Positions 1 through 6,029 are shown, counted from the stretch's first letter. The stretch: DNA of 6,716 nucleotides from Prevotellaceae bacterium (GCA_031259805.1 JAIRKX010000219.1:1-6716), one strand, 5' to 3'. Translations and numbers: made by a program. Notes: generated from the letters alone by a model not told the origin.

Positions 1-36
1 TACTTGAATCTGCCAACTATAGATTATGCACCCCGT

Positions 37-70
37 TTTGTGTTTTGCATGGAAATTTTATGTATCTTTG
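37..70 (+). promoter_or_regulatory. Bacteroidota-type promoter of the tRNA-Lys gene
   Basis: TATCTTTG at 63-70 is a perfect match to the Bacteroidota -7 consensus TAnnTTTG. A TTTG at 37-40 lies 22 bases upstream, close to the usual 19-21-base spacing of the -33 element. A second TTTG at 44-47 is too close. Transcription would begin a few bases after 70, leaving a very short leader before the tRNA at 83. The downstream membrane-protein gene begins 7 bases after the tRNA and shows no promoter of its own, so it may be read from here too (inference). Confidence 0.6.
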
Positions 71-82
71 TCCTTCAAATCA

Positions 83-155
83 GACTCCGTAGCTCAGTTG
101 GTAGAGCAACAGACTCTTAATCTGTGGGTCGTGGGTTCGACCCCCACCGGGGTCA
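83..155 (+). tRNA. tRNA-Lys (anticodon CTT)
   Basis: A complete cloverleaf is visible. The acceptor stem pairs 83-89 with 148-154 and has one T-G wobble (86-151). The D stem pairs 92-95 with 104-107, around the loop AGTTGGTA. The anticodon stem pairs 109-113 with 121-125, and the loop 114-120 carries CTT at 116-118, which reads the lysine codon AAG. The variable loop is 126-130. The T stem pairs 131-135 with 143-147 around TTCGACC. Base 155 (A) is the discriminator. The 3' CCA is not encoded, so it must be added after transcription. The small reading frame passing through this gene (26-214) is spurious. Confidence 0.97.
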
Positions 156-161
156 CTGAAA

Positions 162-929
162 ATGACGCTAAGGGTATTGCAACGGAAACTTACTTTTCAC
201 GGTTTTTTCCGTGAACATAGTACGGGCTGCTATGGCACGGTATTATTTCATTTAGGCGTAGTCATTATCCTGCTTTCAGCTAAATTATATTCTATCGGTA
301 CGAAAGAAATTTCCATTACGCTCGATTTCTCAGAACCGGATCCCAAAGAACTCCAACAACGGCAAGAACAGCAACGCACGATGGCGATGAGCGCATTAAA
401 CCGGCAAATTGCGAATCGAACAACCCACAACGCCGCCGAAGTACGCAACGTGGCCGTCAATATAGCGGAATTGCAGAACCAGCCCTTGCGCGACGACCGC
501 AATACCAATGTCAACCAGTTGTACGACGAAGCCCGGCAAGTGCAGGACAAACTGAATGCCGCCCGGCAGCAAGTACTCGACAGGCAAGGCGCTGACGACG
601 TCGCCCGACCGTCGAACAAGCCGACAACGACCGTTACGGGCATCTATCAGGGGCCGTCGGTTATTCAATACGAGTTGGGTAATCGAAAAGCGTTTTCGTT
701 ACCTGTGCCGGCTTACCAGTGCCTGCATGGCGGGGATATTAAGGTGCTCATCGAAGCCGACAAGCGCGGGTATGTAAAAGCGGCCAAAATAGATGCGTCC
801 GCTTCGTCGAACGACCGCTGTTTGCAGGAAGCCGCCGTAACAATGGCGCGGCTGTCGCGGTTCGAAGTCGATGCCGCAGCCCCCAACCGGCAGGCGGGGT
901 ATATCATCTACCGCTTTTTTGCGCAGTAA
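162..929 (+). CDS. Membrane-anchored protein with TonB-like C-terminal domain
   Basis: Protein of 255 residues. A short cytoplasmic N-terminus is followed by one hydrophobic segment at about residues 25-42, giving a TonB-like topology with most of the chain in the periplasm. Residues 60-145 are polar and rich in Gln, Arg, Asn and Ala, probably helical or coiled coil. Residues 180-255 resemble the TonB C-terminal fold as seen in Bacteroidota hypothetical energy transducers: PVPAYQCLHGG, then a beta strand, then CLQEAAVTMARLSRF, ending in YIIYRFF. Two cysteines (187 and 220) flank this domain and could form a disulfide. The proline-rich spacer of classical TonB is missing, and no ExbB/ExbD partners are nearby, so TonB-type energy transfer is only an analogy. 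The ATG at 162 is chosen because it precedes the membrane segment. The exact role is unknown. Confidence 0.75.
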   Translation: MTLRVLQRKLTFHGFFREHSTGCYGTVLFHLGVVIILLSAKLYSIGTKEISITLDFSEPDPKELQQRQEQQRTMAMSALNRQIANRTTHNAAEVRNVAVNIAELQNQPLRDDRNTNVNQLYDEARQVQDKLNAARQQVLDRQGADDVARPSNKPTTTVTGIYQGPSVIQYELGNRKAFSLPVPAYQCLHGGDIKVLIEADKRGYVKAAKIDASASSNDRCLQEAAVTMARLSRFEVDAAAPNRQAGYIIYRFFAQ

Positions 930-974
930 GCGCGAATTGTATATCCAACCGTTCAACTAACATTTAATCCTGTT

Positions 975-1319
975 ATGACATTACAAGAAGTAGCCCAATT
1001 AGTCGACGGCGAGATTGTCTGCGGCACAGGGCGGGCACAAGAGTTCGTCGAGTACGGCTTTGCCTCGGATTTGATGAGCGATGTGCTGACGCAAAAACGC
1101 TCGAATTTTTTGCTGATTACCGGTCTGTCGAATAATCAAGCCATCCGCACCGCCGAAATGTCCGACGCTCAATACATCTTGTTTGTCCGCCACAAAAAAG
1201 CCACACCCGATATGTTGTCGCTGGCTGCCGACAACGATATGGTGATTATCCAAAGCCCCTTTTCGATGTTCAAGGCAGTCGGAATCCTCTACTCTGCCGG
1301 ATTGAGACCGGTATATTAA
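975..1319 (+). CDS. Stand-alone DRTGG-domain protein
   Basis: Protein of 114 residues, the size of a single DRTGG domain. These domains are otherwise found in phosphotransacetylase-like proteins and CBS-domain regulators. The family signature is the segment GFASDLMSDVL (residues 28-38), matching the common form GGYxSDLLSDVM. It is followed by the typical alternating strand/helix pattern: FLLITGL, AQYILFVRHKK, MVIIQSPFSMFKAVGILY. The literal DRTGG string is not present, as is usual in the small stand-alone members. No enzymatic residues are evident, so the domain is probably a ligand-binding or protein-interaction module. It lies 28 bases upstream of an RsbW-like ATPase and is followed by a hydrogenase-like Fe-S protein. 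From memory, such genes co-occur beside [FeFe]-hydrogenase loci in Clostridia, Thermotogae and Bacteroidota. Its biochemical role is not established. No clear promoter is visible in the 45 bases upstream. Confidence 0.8.
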   Translation: MTLQEVAQLVDGEIVCGTGRAQEFVEYGFASDLMSDVLTQKRSNFLLITGLSNNQAIRTAEMSDAQYILFVRHKKATPDMLSLAADNDMVIIQSPFSMFKAVGILYSAGLRPVY

Positions 1320-1347
1320 CGATGTCGAACCCTAACGGAAACCCACG

Positions 1348-1770
1348 ATGCAACTGACTTTTCATGTACAGGGAGGCGATTTTACCCGCGCCGGCGATGC
1401 CTCGAGTCAGGTAAAAAAGACGTTGAAGCAGTTGAATATTGACCCCGGCGTAACTAAACGGGTGGTGGTAGCGCTGTACGAGGCGGAGGTCAATATTGTA
1501 GCGCACGCTTACCACGGCGTCATTACCGCCGATATTGACCCTGTGCGGATATTGTTGCGGCTCGAAGACGAAGGGCCGGGGATCCCCGATATTGAACTGG
1601 CCATGCAACGGGGTTTTTCGACCGCTTCGGCGGAAGTGCGTGAAATGGGCTTCGGCGCAGGTATGGGATTACCTAATATCCTCGAGAATGCCGACCAGTT
1701 TCACATTGATTCCGTTGTCGGGAAAGGCACCACGCTCACCATTGCCGTCAACCTGCAACCGTGCCCCTAA
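1348..1770 (+). CDS. RsbW-like anti-sigma-factor-type GHKL ATPase/kinase
   Basis: Protein of 140 residues, the normal length for a single-domain HATPase_c protein of the RsbW/SpoIIAB/RsbT group. The N box is ALYEAEVNIVAHAY, with Glu45 and Asn49 as the ExxxN catalytic and Mg-binding pair. The G1 box is DEGPG (Asp74 to Gly78). The G2 region is GFGAGMGLPN (101-110). GKGT (125-128) closes the ATP pocket. All ATP-binding elements are intact, so it should bind ATP. Family members phosphorylate anti-sigma-factor antagonists or sequester sigma factors, but no STAS-domain antagonist, sigma factor or SpoIIE phosphatase is encoded in this window. It sits between the DRTGG protein and the H-cluster-like protein (15-base gap to the latter), so a signalling role in that unit is the best inference. 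The target is unknown. Confidence 0.85.
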   Translation: MQLTFHVQGGDFTRAGDASSQVKKTLKQLNIDPGVTKRVVVALYEAEVNIVAHAYHGVITADIDPVRILLRLEDEGPGIPDIELAMQRGFSTASAEVREMGFGAGMGLPNILENADQFHIDSVVGKGTTLTIAVNLQPCP

Positions 1771-1785
1771 TCAGCCTGTAAATTC

Positions 1786-3144
1786 ATGGAACAACAAGCA
1801 TTTCATCATGCGTTAAAAATACGGCACGACGTGTGTACCGGCTGTTCGCACTGCATGAAAGTGTGTCCGACGGAAGCGTTGCGCGTCCACGGCGGCAAGG
1901 CGTTGCTCTATCCCGTATGGTGCATCGACTGCGGCGAATGCCACCGCGCCTGTCCTACGCGCGCTATTGTGGTGGAGGACGATGATTTCAAAGATATTTT
2001 TCGGTATCGACATCGGATTTTACTGATTCCGTCGGTGTTTATCGGACAGTTTGGCGCTACGGTATCTCGTCGGGAAATTATAGATATCCTGCTGTACCTC
2101 GGTTTTACCGATGTGCGCGAAGCGGAACATGGGGTCGATTTTTTGATTGACGAAATCAACCGCTACCTCCAAACGCACGAAAAACCGGTGATCTCCTCGT
2201 TCTGTCCGGCAGTAACACGGTTGATACAAATCCGCTTCCCGGCGCTGGTCGACCATGTATTGCGGCTAAAACAACCGCTCGAAGTAACGACCGAATATTT
2301 CCGGCAATGGTATGCCCGACAAGATATCGACCCCGGCGAAGTCGGCATTTTCTACCTGACGCCTTGCGCCGCTAAAATCGCCTCTATCAAAGCGCCAGTG
2401 GGCGACTATGCATCGCCGATTGACGGCGTAATCAATATGAATTACATGTATAATCGCGTATTGCAGGAGTATCGTCAACACGCGAAAGAACATTCCGCAA
2501 CGGCGCATGAGACGCAGGTCTCGGCGCGCGGTATGACATGGTCGCTGACTGGCGGCGAAGTCCGCCACATCGACGGGAAAGGGCTTGCTATTGATGGTAT
2601 CGAAAACGTCGTGGAATTTTTGGAACGGCTCGAAAACGACGAGATTTCCGGCGTCGATTATTTGGAACTGCGCGCCTGCGACGAAAGTTGTTCGGGCGGT
2701 ATCCTGACGCCTTATAATCGTTTTCTGGCCGCCGAATGCATCCGTCTTAACGCTCAAGCGCAGGCCAGTGCCAATGACGCAATCGGCGAATATCAACAAT
2801 ACCTGTCGGGTGCGATTGACGTCGGCGAAATCCGTCCGCGCTCGATGGTTAAGTACGACTTGGATATTACCAAAGCGTTGCAAAAAATGGAAAAAGCCCG
2901 CAAGCTGAAACGCGCGTTGCCGGGCGTCGATTGCGGAGCATGCGGCGCGCCAAGCTGTGAAGCGCTGGCCGAAGATATTGTGCGTGGCCAGGCCTCCGTC
3001 GAACATTGCATCTTTATCCAGACGCGTAGCGAAAAGCAAGGACTGCTACCGCAAGAACAGGCTATTAAAATTATGGAGAAAATATGGGGAAAGGAGAAAA
3101 TAGATGAGTGCGCGATGCGCGATGAAGGGATAAAAAATAGATGA
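1786..3144 (+). CDS. [FeFe]-hydrogenase-like (H-cluster domain) iron-sulfur protein, probable sensor
   Basis: Protein of 452 residues. Two [4Fe-4S] ferredoxin motifs lie at the N-terminus (Cys17/20/23/27 and Cys46/49/52/56). An H-cluster-like domain follows at about residues 75-320. L1 is SSFCPAV with Cys140, L2 is TPCAAK with Cys194 and Lys197, and L3 is RACDESCSGG with Cys298 and Cys302. Compared with catalytic [FeFe]-hydrogenases, the four cluster-ligating cysteines and the cyanide-contacting Lys are kept. The proton-relay Cys before the L1 ligand is Phe139, and the Met residues of MPC and MAC are Thr and Arg. Near the C-terminus, Cys383/386/391/408 form CX2CX4CX16C, as in the Fe-S domain of RnfB-type proteins. 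The last 40 residues are charged. The overall type matches the putatively sensory, hydrogenase-related proteins. It is probably cytoplasmic, as no signal peptide is seen. A role in H2 or redox sensing together with the preceding ATPase is inference. Confidence 0.88.
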   Translation: MEQQAFHHALKIRHDVCTGCSHCMKVCPTEALRVHGGKALLYPVWCIDCGECHRACPTRAIVVEDDDFKDIFRYRHRILLIPSVFIGQFGATVSRREIIDILLYLGFTDVREAEHGVDFLIDEINRYLQTHEKPVISSFCPAVTRLIQIRFPALVDHVLRLKQPLEVTTEYFRQWYARQDIDPGEVGIFYLTPCAAKIASIKAPVGDYASPIDGVINMNYMYNRVLQEYRQHAKEHSATAHETQVSARGMTWSLTGGEVRHIDGKGLAIDGIENVVEFLERLENDEISGVDYLELRACDESCSGGILTPYNRFLAAECIRLNAQAQASANDAIGEYQQYLSGAIDVGEIRPRSMVKYDLDITKALQKMEKARKLKRALPGVDCGACGAPSCEALAEDIVRGQASVEHCIFIQTRSEKQGLLPQEQAIKIMEKIWGKEKIDECAMRDEGIKNR

Positions 3145-3193
3145 GAGTAGGTGAAAGATAAAACGGGCATGTATAATCAAAAAAGGAAATAAT

Positions 3194-3877
3194 ATGAAAA
3201 AAGTAGTTGTATTGTCGGGCGCGGGTATGAGCGCCGAGAGCGGTATCAGTACATTCCGCGAGAGCGGAGGCTTGTGGGAACAACATCGTATTGAAGACGT
3301 AGCTACCTACGAGGGGTGGCTAAAGAATAGGAAGTTAGTATTGGATTTTTACAACCGGCGGCGTAAGCAATTGTTAGACACACTGCCGAACGCCGGACAT
3401 TATGAACTGGTGCGTCTGGAGCAGGCATATGAGGTACGTGTTATTACGCAAAACGTGGATGACCTGCATGAACGCGCCGGCTCGACGAGCGTGCTGCACC
3501 TGCACGGCGAACTCAAAAAAGCGCGCAGTACCGTCGACCCCGATTATATCGTCGATATCGAAGGCTGGGCGCTGACTGAAGGGATGACTGACCCGCAGGG
3601 CGCGCAGTTGCGGCCACATATCGTATGGTTTGGTGAGGCCGTGCCTATGATCGAACGCGCCGCAATACTCAGCGAAAAGGCCGATTTCTATATTGTCGTC
3701 GGGACTTCTCTGGTGGTATATCCGGCGGCGGGGCTTATTCATTATGTGCCGGCACGCACGCCGAAATTTGTAGTCGACCCGAACGACGTATACGCCGACG
3801 TGCCCAATGTGCGTTACATCAAAGAGCCGGCAAGCACGGGGCTGAAGAAGGTGGTGGATGAGTTGTTGATTTGTTGA
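3194..3877 (+). CDS. cobB: NAD-dependent protein deacylase, sirtuin family (CobB type, zinc-less)
   Basis: Protein of 227 residues, spanning a compact bacterial sirtuin. Sirtuins remove acyl groups from lysines, using NAD and yielding nicotinamide and O-acyl-ADP-ribose. The NAD-binding motif is GAGMSAESGI (9-18), followed by TFR. TQNVDDLHERAG (85-96) and LHLHGEL with catalytic His104 follow, then GTS (170-172) and VDPN. Tyr53 and Arg56 in FYNRRR match the Y-x-x-R pair that lets SIRT5 and E. coli CobB bind succinyl-lysine, so desuccinylase activity is likely as well as deacetylation. The only cysteine in the protein is the last residue, Cys227. The CxxC-x-CxxC zinc ribbon is therefore absent, and a short loop at about 108-135 replaces it. 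I recall Bacteroidota homologues with the same trait. The gene starts 49 bases after the Fe-S protein gene. AAAAAAGGAAAT before the ATG is a weak ribosome-binding site. Confidence 0.93.
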   Translation: MKKVVVLSGAGMSAESGISTFRESGGLWEQHRIEDVATYEGWLKNRKLVLDFYNRRRKQLLDTLPNAGHYELVRLEQAYEVRVITQNVDDLHERAGSTSVLHLHGELKKARSTVDPDYIVDIEGWALTEGMTDPQGAQLRPHIVWFGEAVPMIERAAILSEKADFYIVVGTSLVVYPAAGLIHYVPARTPKFVVDPNDVYADVPNVRYIKEPASTGLKKVVDELLIC

Positions 3878-3913
3878 GTAAGATCGTCAAATAAGCAATT
3901 GAAAAAAATCCTG

Positions 3914-3921
3914 TATATTTG
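3914..3921 (+). promoter_or_regulatory. Possible -7 promoter element upstream of purQ
   Basis: TATATTTG fits the Bacteroidota -7 consensus TAnnTTTG and lies 36 bases before the purQ start, in the 79-base AT-rich gap after the sirtuin gene. The nearest TTG (3899-3901) is only 12 bases upstream, too close for a standard -33 element, so support is partial. It would separate a purQ-cdd(-tadA) transcript from the genes before it. Confidence 0.35.
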
Positions 3922-3956
3922 TATCGTTTTTAATTCGTAAACCTGTATTTATTTAT

Positions 3957-4646
3957 ATGAAATTTGGCGTAGTAATTTTCCCCGGTTCTAATTGTGACCA
4001 TGATATGATTTATACGTTTCGCGACATCCTTCAACAGGAAGTGGTGGAGTTGTGGCATAAAGACCATAATTTAAAAAATGTGGACGGAATCCTGTTGCCA
4101 GGCGGTTTTTCGTACGGCGATTATTTGCGTTGCGGCGCACTGGCAAAGTTTTCGCCGATTATGTACGAGGTGATGGAATTTGCCGGTAGAGGCGGTTTTG
4201 TGATGGGCGTGTGCAACGGTTTTCAAATCTTGTGCGAAAGCGGCCTGCTGCCGGGCGTGCTGTTGCCGAATAGTAATCAGCAGTTCATTTGTAAGAATGT
4301 GTATCTGTTGCCCGATAGTAAAGCAGCTTATGTAACGCGGTTCTTGAATAAGTCGCATCCACTGAAAATTCCCATTGCTCATGCCGATGGCCGCTATCAT
4401 GCCGACGCCAAAACACTCACCATGCTGCAAAAAAACAATCAGGTGCTGTTCCGCTATTGCGATGCGCACGGTAATGTATCGGAATTGGCTAACCCGAACG
4501 GTTCGGTTAATAATATTGCGGGGATATGTAATGTCGGAAGGAATGTGTATGGCATGATGCCGCATCCCGAACGCGCTGCTGATGTGGAGTTGGGCAATAC
4601 CGACGGGCTGCCGATTTTCAGGTCGATATTAAAAATGCTTGCGTAA
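3957..4646 (+). CDS. purQ: Phosphoribosylformylglycinamidine synthase, glutaminase subunit PurQ
   Basis: Protein of 229 residues, the normal PurQ length. It hydrolyses glutamine and passes ammonia to PurL for the fourth step of purine synthesis (FGAR to FGAM). Class I glutamine amidotransferase features are complete. The N-terminus is GVVIFPGSNCDHD. LLPGGFSYGDYLRCGA is the characteristic PurQ segment. The nucleophile Cys86 lies in GVCNGFQIL, and the His203/Glu205 pair lies in PHPER. The PurQ-type order of these motifs separates it from other amidotransferases. No purL or purS lies in the window. Because it is a free subunit, the cell should carry a small-type PurL plus PurS, unless it instead has the large fused PurL and this is an extra copy. 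The start is the first ATG of the frame and gives the standard N-terminus. Confidence 0.96.
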   Translation: MKFGVVIFPGSNCDHDMIYTFRDILQQEVVELWHKDHNLKNVDGILLPGGFSYGDYLRCGALAKFSPIMYEVMEFAGRGGFVMGVCNGFQILCESGLLPGVLLPNSNQQFICKNVYLLPDSKAAYVTRFLNKSHPLKIPIAHADGRYHADAKTLTMLQKNNQVLFRYCDAHGNVSELANPNGSVNNIAGICNVGRNVYGMMPHPERAADVELGNTDGLPIFRSILKMLA

Positions 4647-4650
4647 AGAA

Positions 4651-5121
4651 ATGAAGAAAGAAACGATAGAAATTACGGTTTTTTGCGCCGATAGCCCGTC
4701 CGAACTGCCAGCGACCGATGCAACTTTGCTGCAAATGGCTACCCGGGCAATGCAACAGGCGTATGCGCCTTACTCGCACTTCCGGGTCGGGGCGGCAGTA
4801 CTGCTCGAAAACGGAGAGATCGTGTGCGGAAGCAATCAGGAAAATGTCGCCTATCCTTCAGGACTGTGCGCCGAACGGGTGGCATTATTTTACGCCAATG
4901 CGCAGTTTCCGAATGTACCGGTACGCGCGATTGCGATCAACGCAGGGACAGATGGCCACGAAAGTATCGAGCCGGTATACCCCTGCGGCAGTTGTCGGCA
5001 AGTATTGCTCGAATGTGAAATGCGTTCGGGTAATCCGATACGAATCATTATGGGTAGCACTCGGAAAATACAGGTGGTCGACTGCGTCGGCGACCTGCTG
5101 CCGCTGAGTTTCACCGGCTGA
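4651..5121 (+). CDS. cdd: Cytidine deaminase
   Basis: Protein of 156 residues, of the short homotetrameric cytidine deaminase class, which converts cytidine and deoxycytidine to uridine and deoxyuridine in pyrimidine salvage. The catalytic zinc site is complete: Cys73 and Glu75 in CAER, and Cys112 and Cys115 in PCGSCRQ. Upstream, APYSHFRVGAAVLL (39-52) is the typical substrate-binding strand, and GSNQENVAYPSGLCAE includes the Asn and Glu that contact ribose. The ATG at 4651, 4 bases after the purQ stop, is preferred. A TTG at 4639 in the same frame would add MRKE and overlap purQ by 8 bases, and it is not needed for the fold. The tight spacing implies co-transcription and probably translational coupling with purQ. 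Confidence 0.95.
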   Translation: MKKETIEITVFCADSPSELPATDATLLQMATRAMQQAYAPYSHFRVGAAVLLENGEIVCGSNQENVAYPSGLCAERVALFYANAQFPNVPVRAIAINAGTDGHESIEPVYPCGSCRQVLLECEMRSGNPIRIIMGSTRKIQVVDCVGDLLPLSFTG

Positions 5122-5150
5122 TCTTTATCTCTTTTCATCCAGTTTCATTC

Positions 5151-5591
5151 ATGTATTCGTCCGACATAACCTGTATGCGCGAGGCACTGAAGGAAGCGCA
5201 GGTGGCGTTTGATCGGGACGAGGTGCCGGTCGGATGCGTAATTGTGTGCGGAAACCGACTCGTTGCCCGTGCGCATAATTTGACGGAGACGCTGAACGAC
5301 CCTACCGCCCACGCCGAAATGCAGGCCATTACCGCCGCTACTCATGCAGCAGGCGGGAAGTATCTACTGGAATGTACGCTCTATGTTACCTTAGAACCAT
5401 GCGCTATGTGTGCTGGTGCACTCTATTGGGCGCAAATCGGACGGCTGGTCTTCGGCGCGTCCGACCCGAAACGGGGTTTTTCTACAGTCGGCGATCGGCT
5501 GCTGCATCCCAAAACAACGGTGGCAAAAGGGGTGCTGGAAGACGAATGCGCCCGATTGCTGAGGGCGTTTTTCAGGAAGAAGCGAGACTGA
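5151..5591 (+). CDS. tadA: tRNA-specific adenosine deaminase TadA (A34 to inosine)
   Basis: Protein of 146 residues, near the normal TadA length. It deaminates the wobble adenosine of tRNA-Arg(ACG) to inosine, an essential step for reading CGN codons in most bacteria. The zinc site is His54 and Glu56 in DPTAHAEMQAI, with Cys84 and Cys87 in LEPCAMCAGA. VPVGCVIV (25-32), the helix-strand after the second motif (ALYWAQIGRLVFGASDPKRG), and the basic C-terminal helix ending in FFRKKRD fit TadA. They separate it from guanine deaminase, a related nucleoside deaminase that remains the weaker alternative. The 29-base gap after cdd (5122-5150) is rich in T and C and shows no terminator, so it probably belongs to the same transcript. 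No clear intrinsic terminator follows the gene. Confidence 0.92.
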   Translation: MYSSDITCMREALKEAQVAFDRDEVPVGCVIVCGNRLVARAHNLTETLNDPTAHAEMQAITAATHAAGGKYLLECTLYVTLEPCAMCAGALYWAQIGRLVFGASDPKRGFSTVGDRLLHPKTTVAKGVLEDECARLLRAFFRKKRD

Positions 5592-5712
5592 CAGGATAAG
5601 TGGACATGGAAAAACGAGTAGAAATGGGCAATAATATCCATAGAAAAAACCGGCCATCCACACCTGTCATGTCCTGACCCATGTTGACAGCAAAAGGAGG
5701 ACAAAAAATGAC
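5592..5712. other. Non-coding spacer after tadA
   Basis: I see no gene here. Short inverted repeats exist: GGACATG (5602-5608) with CATGTCC (5668-5674), and CTGTCA (5664-5669) with TGACAG (5685-5690). Neither is followed by a T run, so neither is a convincing terminator. The stretch marks the change from the GC-balanced housekeeping genes to AT-rich, decayed sequence. Confidence 0.5.
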
Positions 5713-5916
5713 AAAATTCGCCAATGCCCCTAATCCATATTCTAAATTCTCATATCACTTGTTACCTTTTTTCCCAAGATAGCCCCATTGATTATTGGTA
5801 AAATTATACGAAGCAACGCCAAAACCGATTGATATTGGTGTCTGTCCGCCCGTATAAATCCACGTTCCTATCGAATTAATACCAAAGTAGTTATTTGATA
5901 AATAATTAGTCGTTCC
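5713..5916 (-). pseudogene. C-terminal remnant of a minus-strand protein (possibly Rhs/YD-repeat-associated)
   Basis: Reading the minus strand from 5916 gives about 53 codons of coherent protein sequence: SNNYFGINSIGTWIYTGG, then ISIGFGVASYNFTNNQWGYL and GKKGNK. A TGA stop follows at 5757-5755. The same frame then continues with YENLEYGLGALANF before coherence is lost near 5713. Protein-like composition on both sides of the TGA suggests the stop replaced a Trp codon (TGG). The upstream side ends in a TAA at 5919-5917, with no start codon between, so the N-terminal part is missing. The aromatic, Gly-rich, beta-strand-like pattern resembles the C-termini of Bacteroidota Rhs/YD-repeat proteins as I remember them. 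That assignment is tentative. The fragment abuts the left side of the decayed insertion sequence. Confidence 0.55.
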
Positions 5917-5965
5917 TTAAAATTCAGACATTCGATTGATTATTAATAAAATATTGATAAGAAAG

Positions 5966-5997
5966 TTTGGAGAAATCTGCAAGATTTTGTATCTTAT
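5966..5997 (+). promoter_or_regulatory. Promoter-like element of the transposase, with internal palindrome
   Basis: TTTG (5966-5969) and TATCTTAT (5990-5997) stand 20 bases apart, the right spacing for Bacteroidota -33/-7 boxes. The -7 box matches four of the six consensus bases. Between them lies a perfect 6-bp inverted repeat with a 3-base loop: AAATCT (5973-5978) and AGATTT (5982-5987). The palindrome could be an operator or a hairpin that limits expression from outside transcription (inference). Confidence 0.4.
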
Positions 5998-6029
5998 GAG
6001 GCATAAAACCATGCAAAAAGAATAAAGAA

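Noticed and set aside
26..214. 62-codon + strand reading frame
   Set aside because: It runs straight through the complete tRNA-Lys gene, and its peptide is just the translated tRNA.
914..945. GCGC-AGTAA-GCGC inverted repeat at the end of the TonB-like gene as a terminator
   Set aside because: The stem is only 4 bp, it lies across the stop codon, and no T run follows it on the + strand.
2266..3039. 257-codon minus-strand open frame opposite the H-cluster protein gene
   Set aside because: The + strand has a full set of Fe-S and H-cluster motifs. The antisense product shows no domain and reflects codon bias only.
3098..3125. GCGCGAT tandem copy / GCGC-GAT-GCGC palindrome at the end of the H-cluster protein gene
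   Set aside because: It is too short and lies inside the coding sequence, with no T tract after it. It does not work as a terminator or a meaningful repeat.
4071..4565. 164-codon minus-strand open frame opposite purQ
   Set aside because: It is antisense to an unambiguous PurQ with all catalytic residues, and its His/Ile/Gln-rich peptide has no recognisable motif.
4639..4650. TTG start for cdd at 4639
   Set aside because: It only adds MRKE and overlaps purQ. The ATG at 4651 gives a normal-length enzyme and a typical 4-base operon gap.
5692..5782. 24-codon + strand frame (ATG 5708) behind a strong AAAAGGAGG site with 7-base spacing
   Set aside because: Bacteroidota rarely depend on Shine-Dalgarno sites, the peptide is unremarkable, and the opposite strand over most of it carries the more convincing protein remnant. 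It is probably coincidence.
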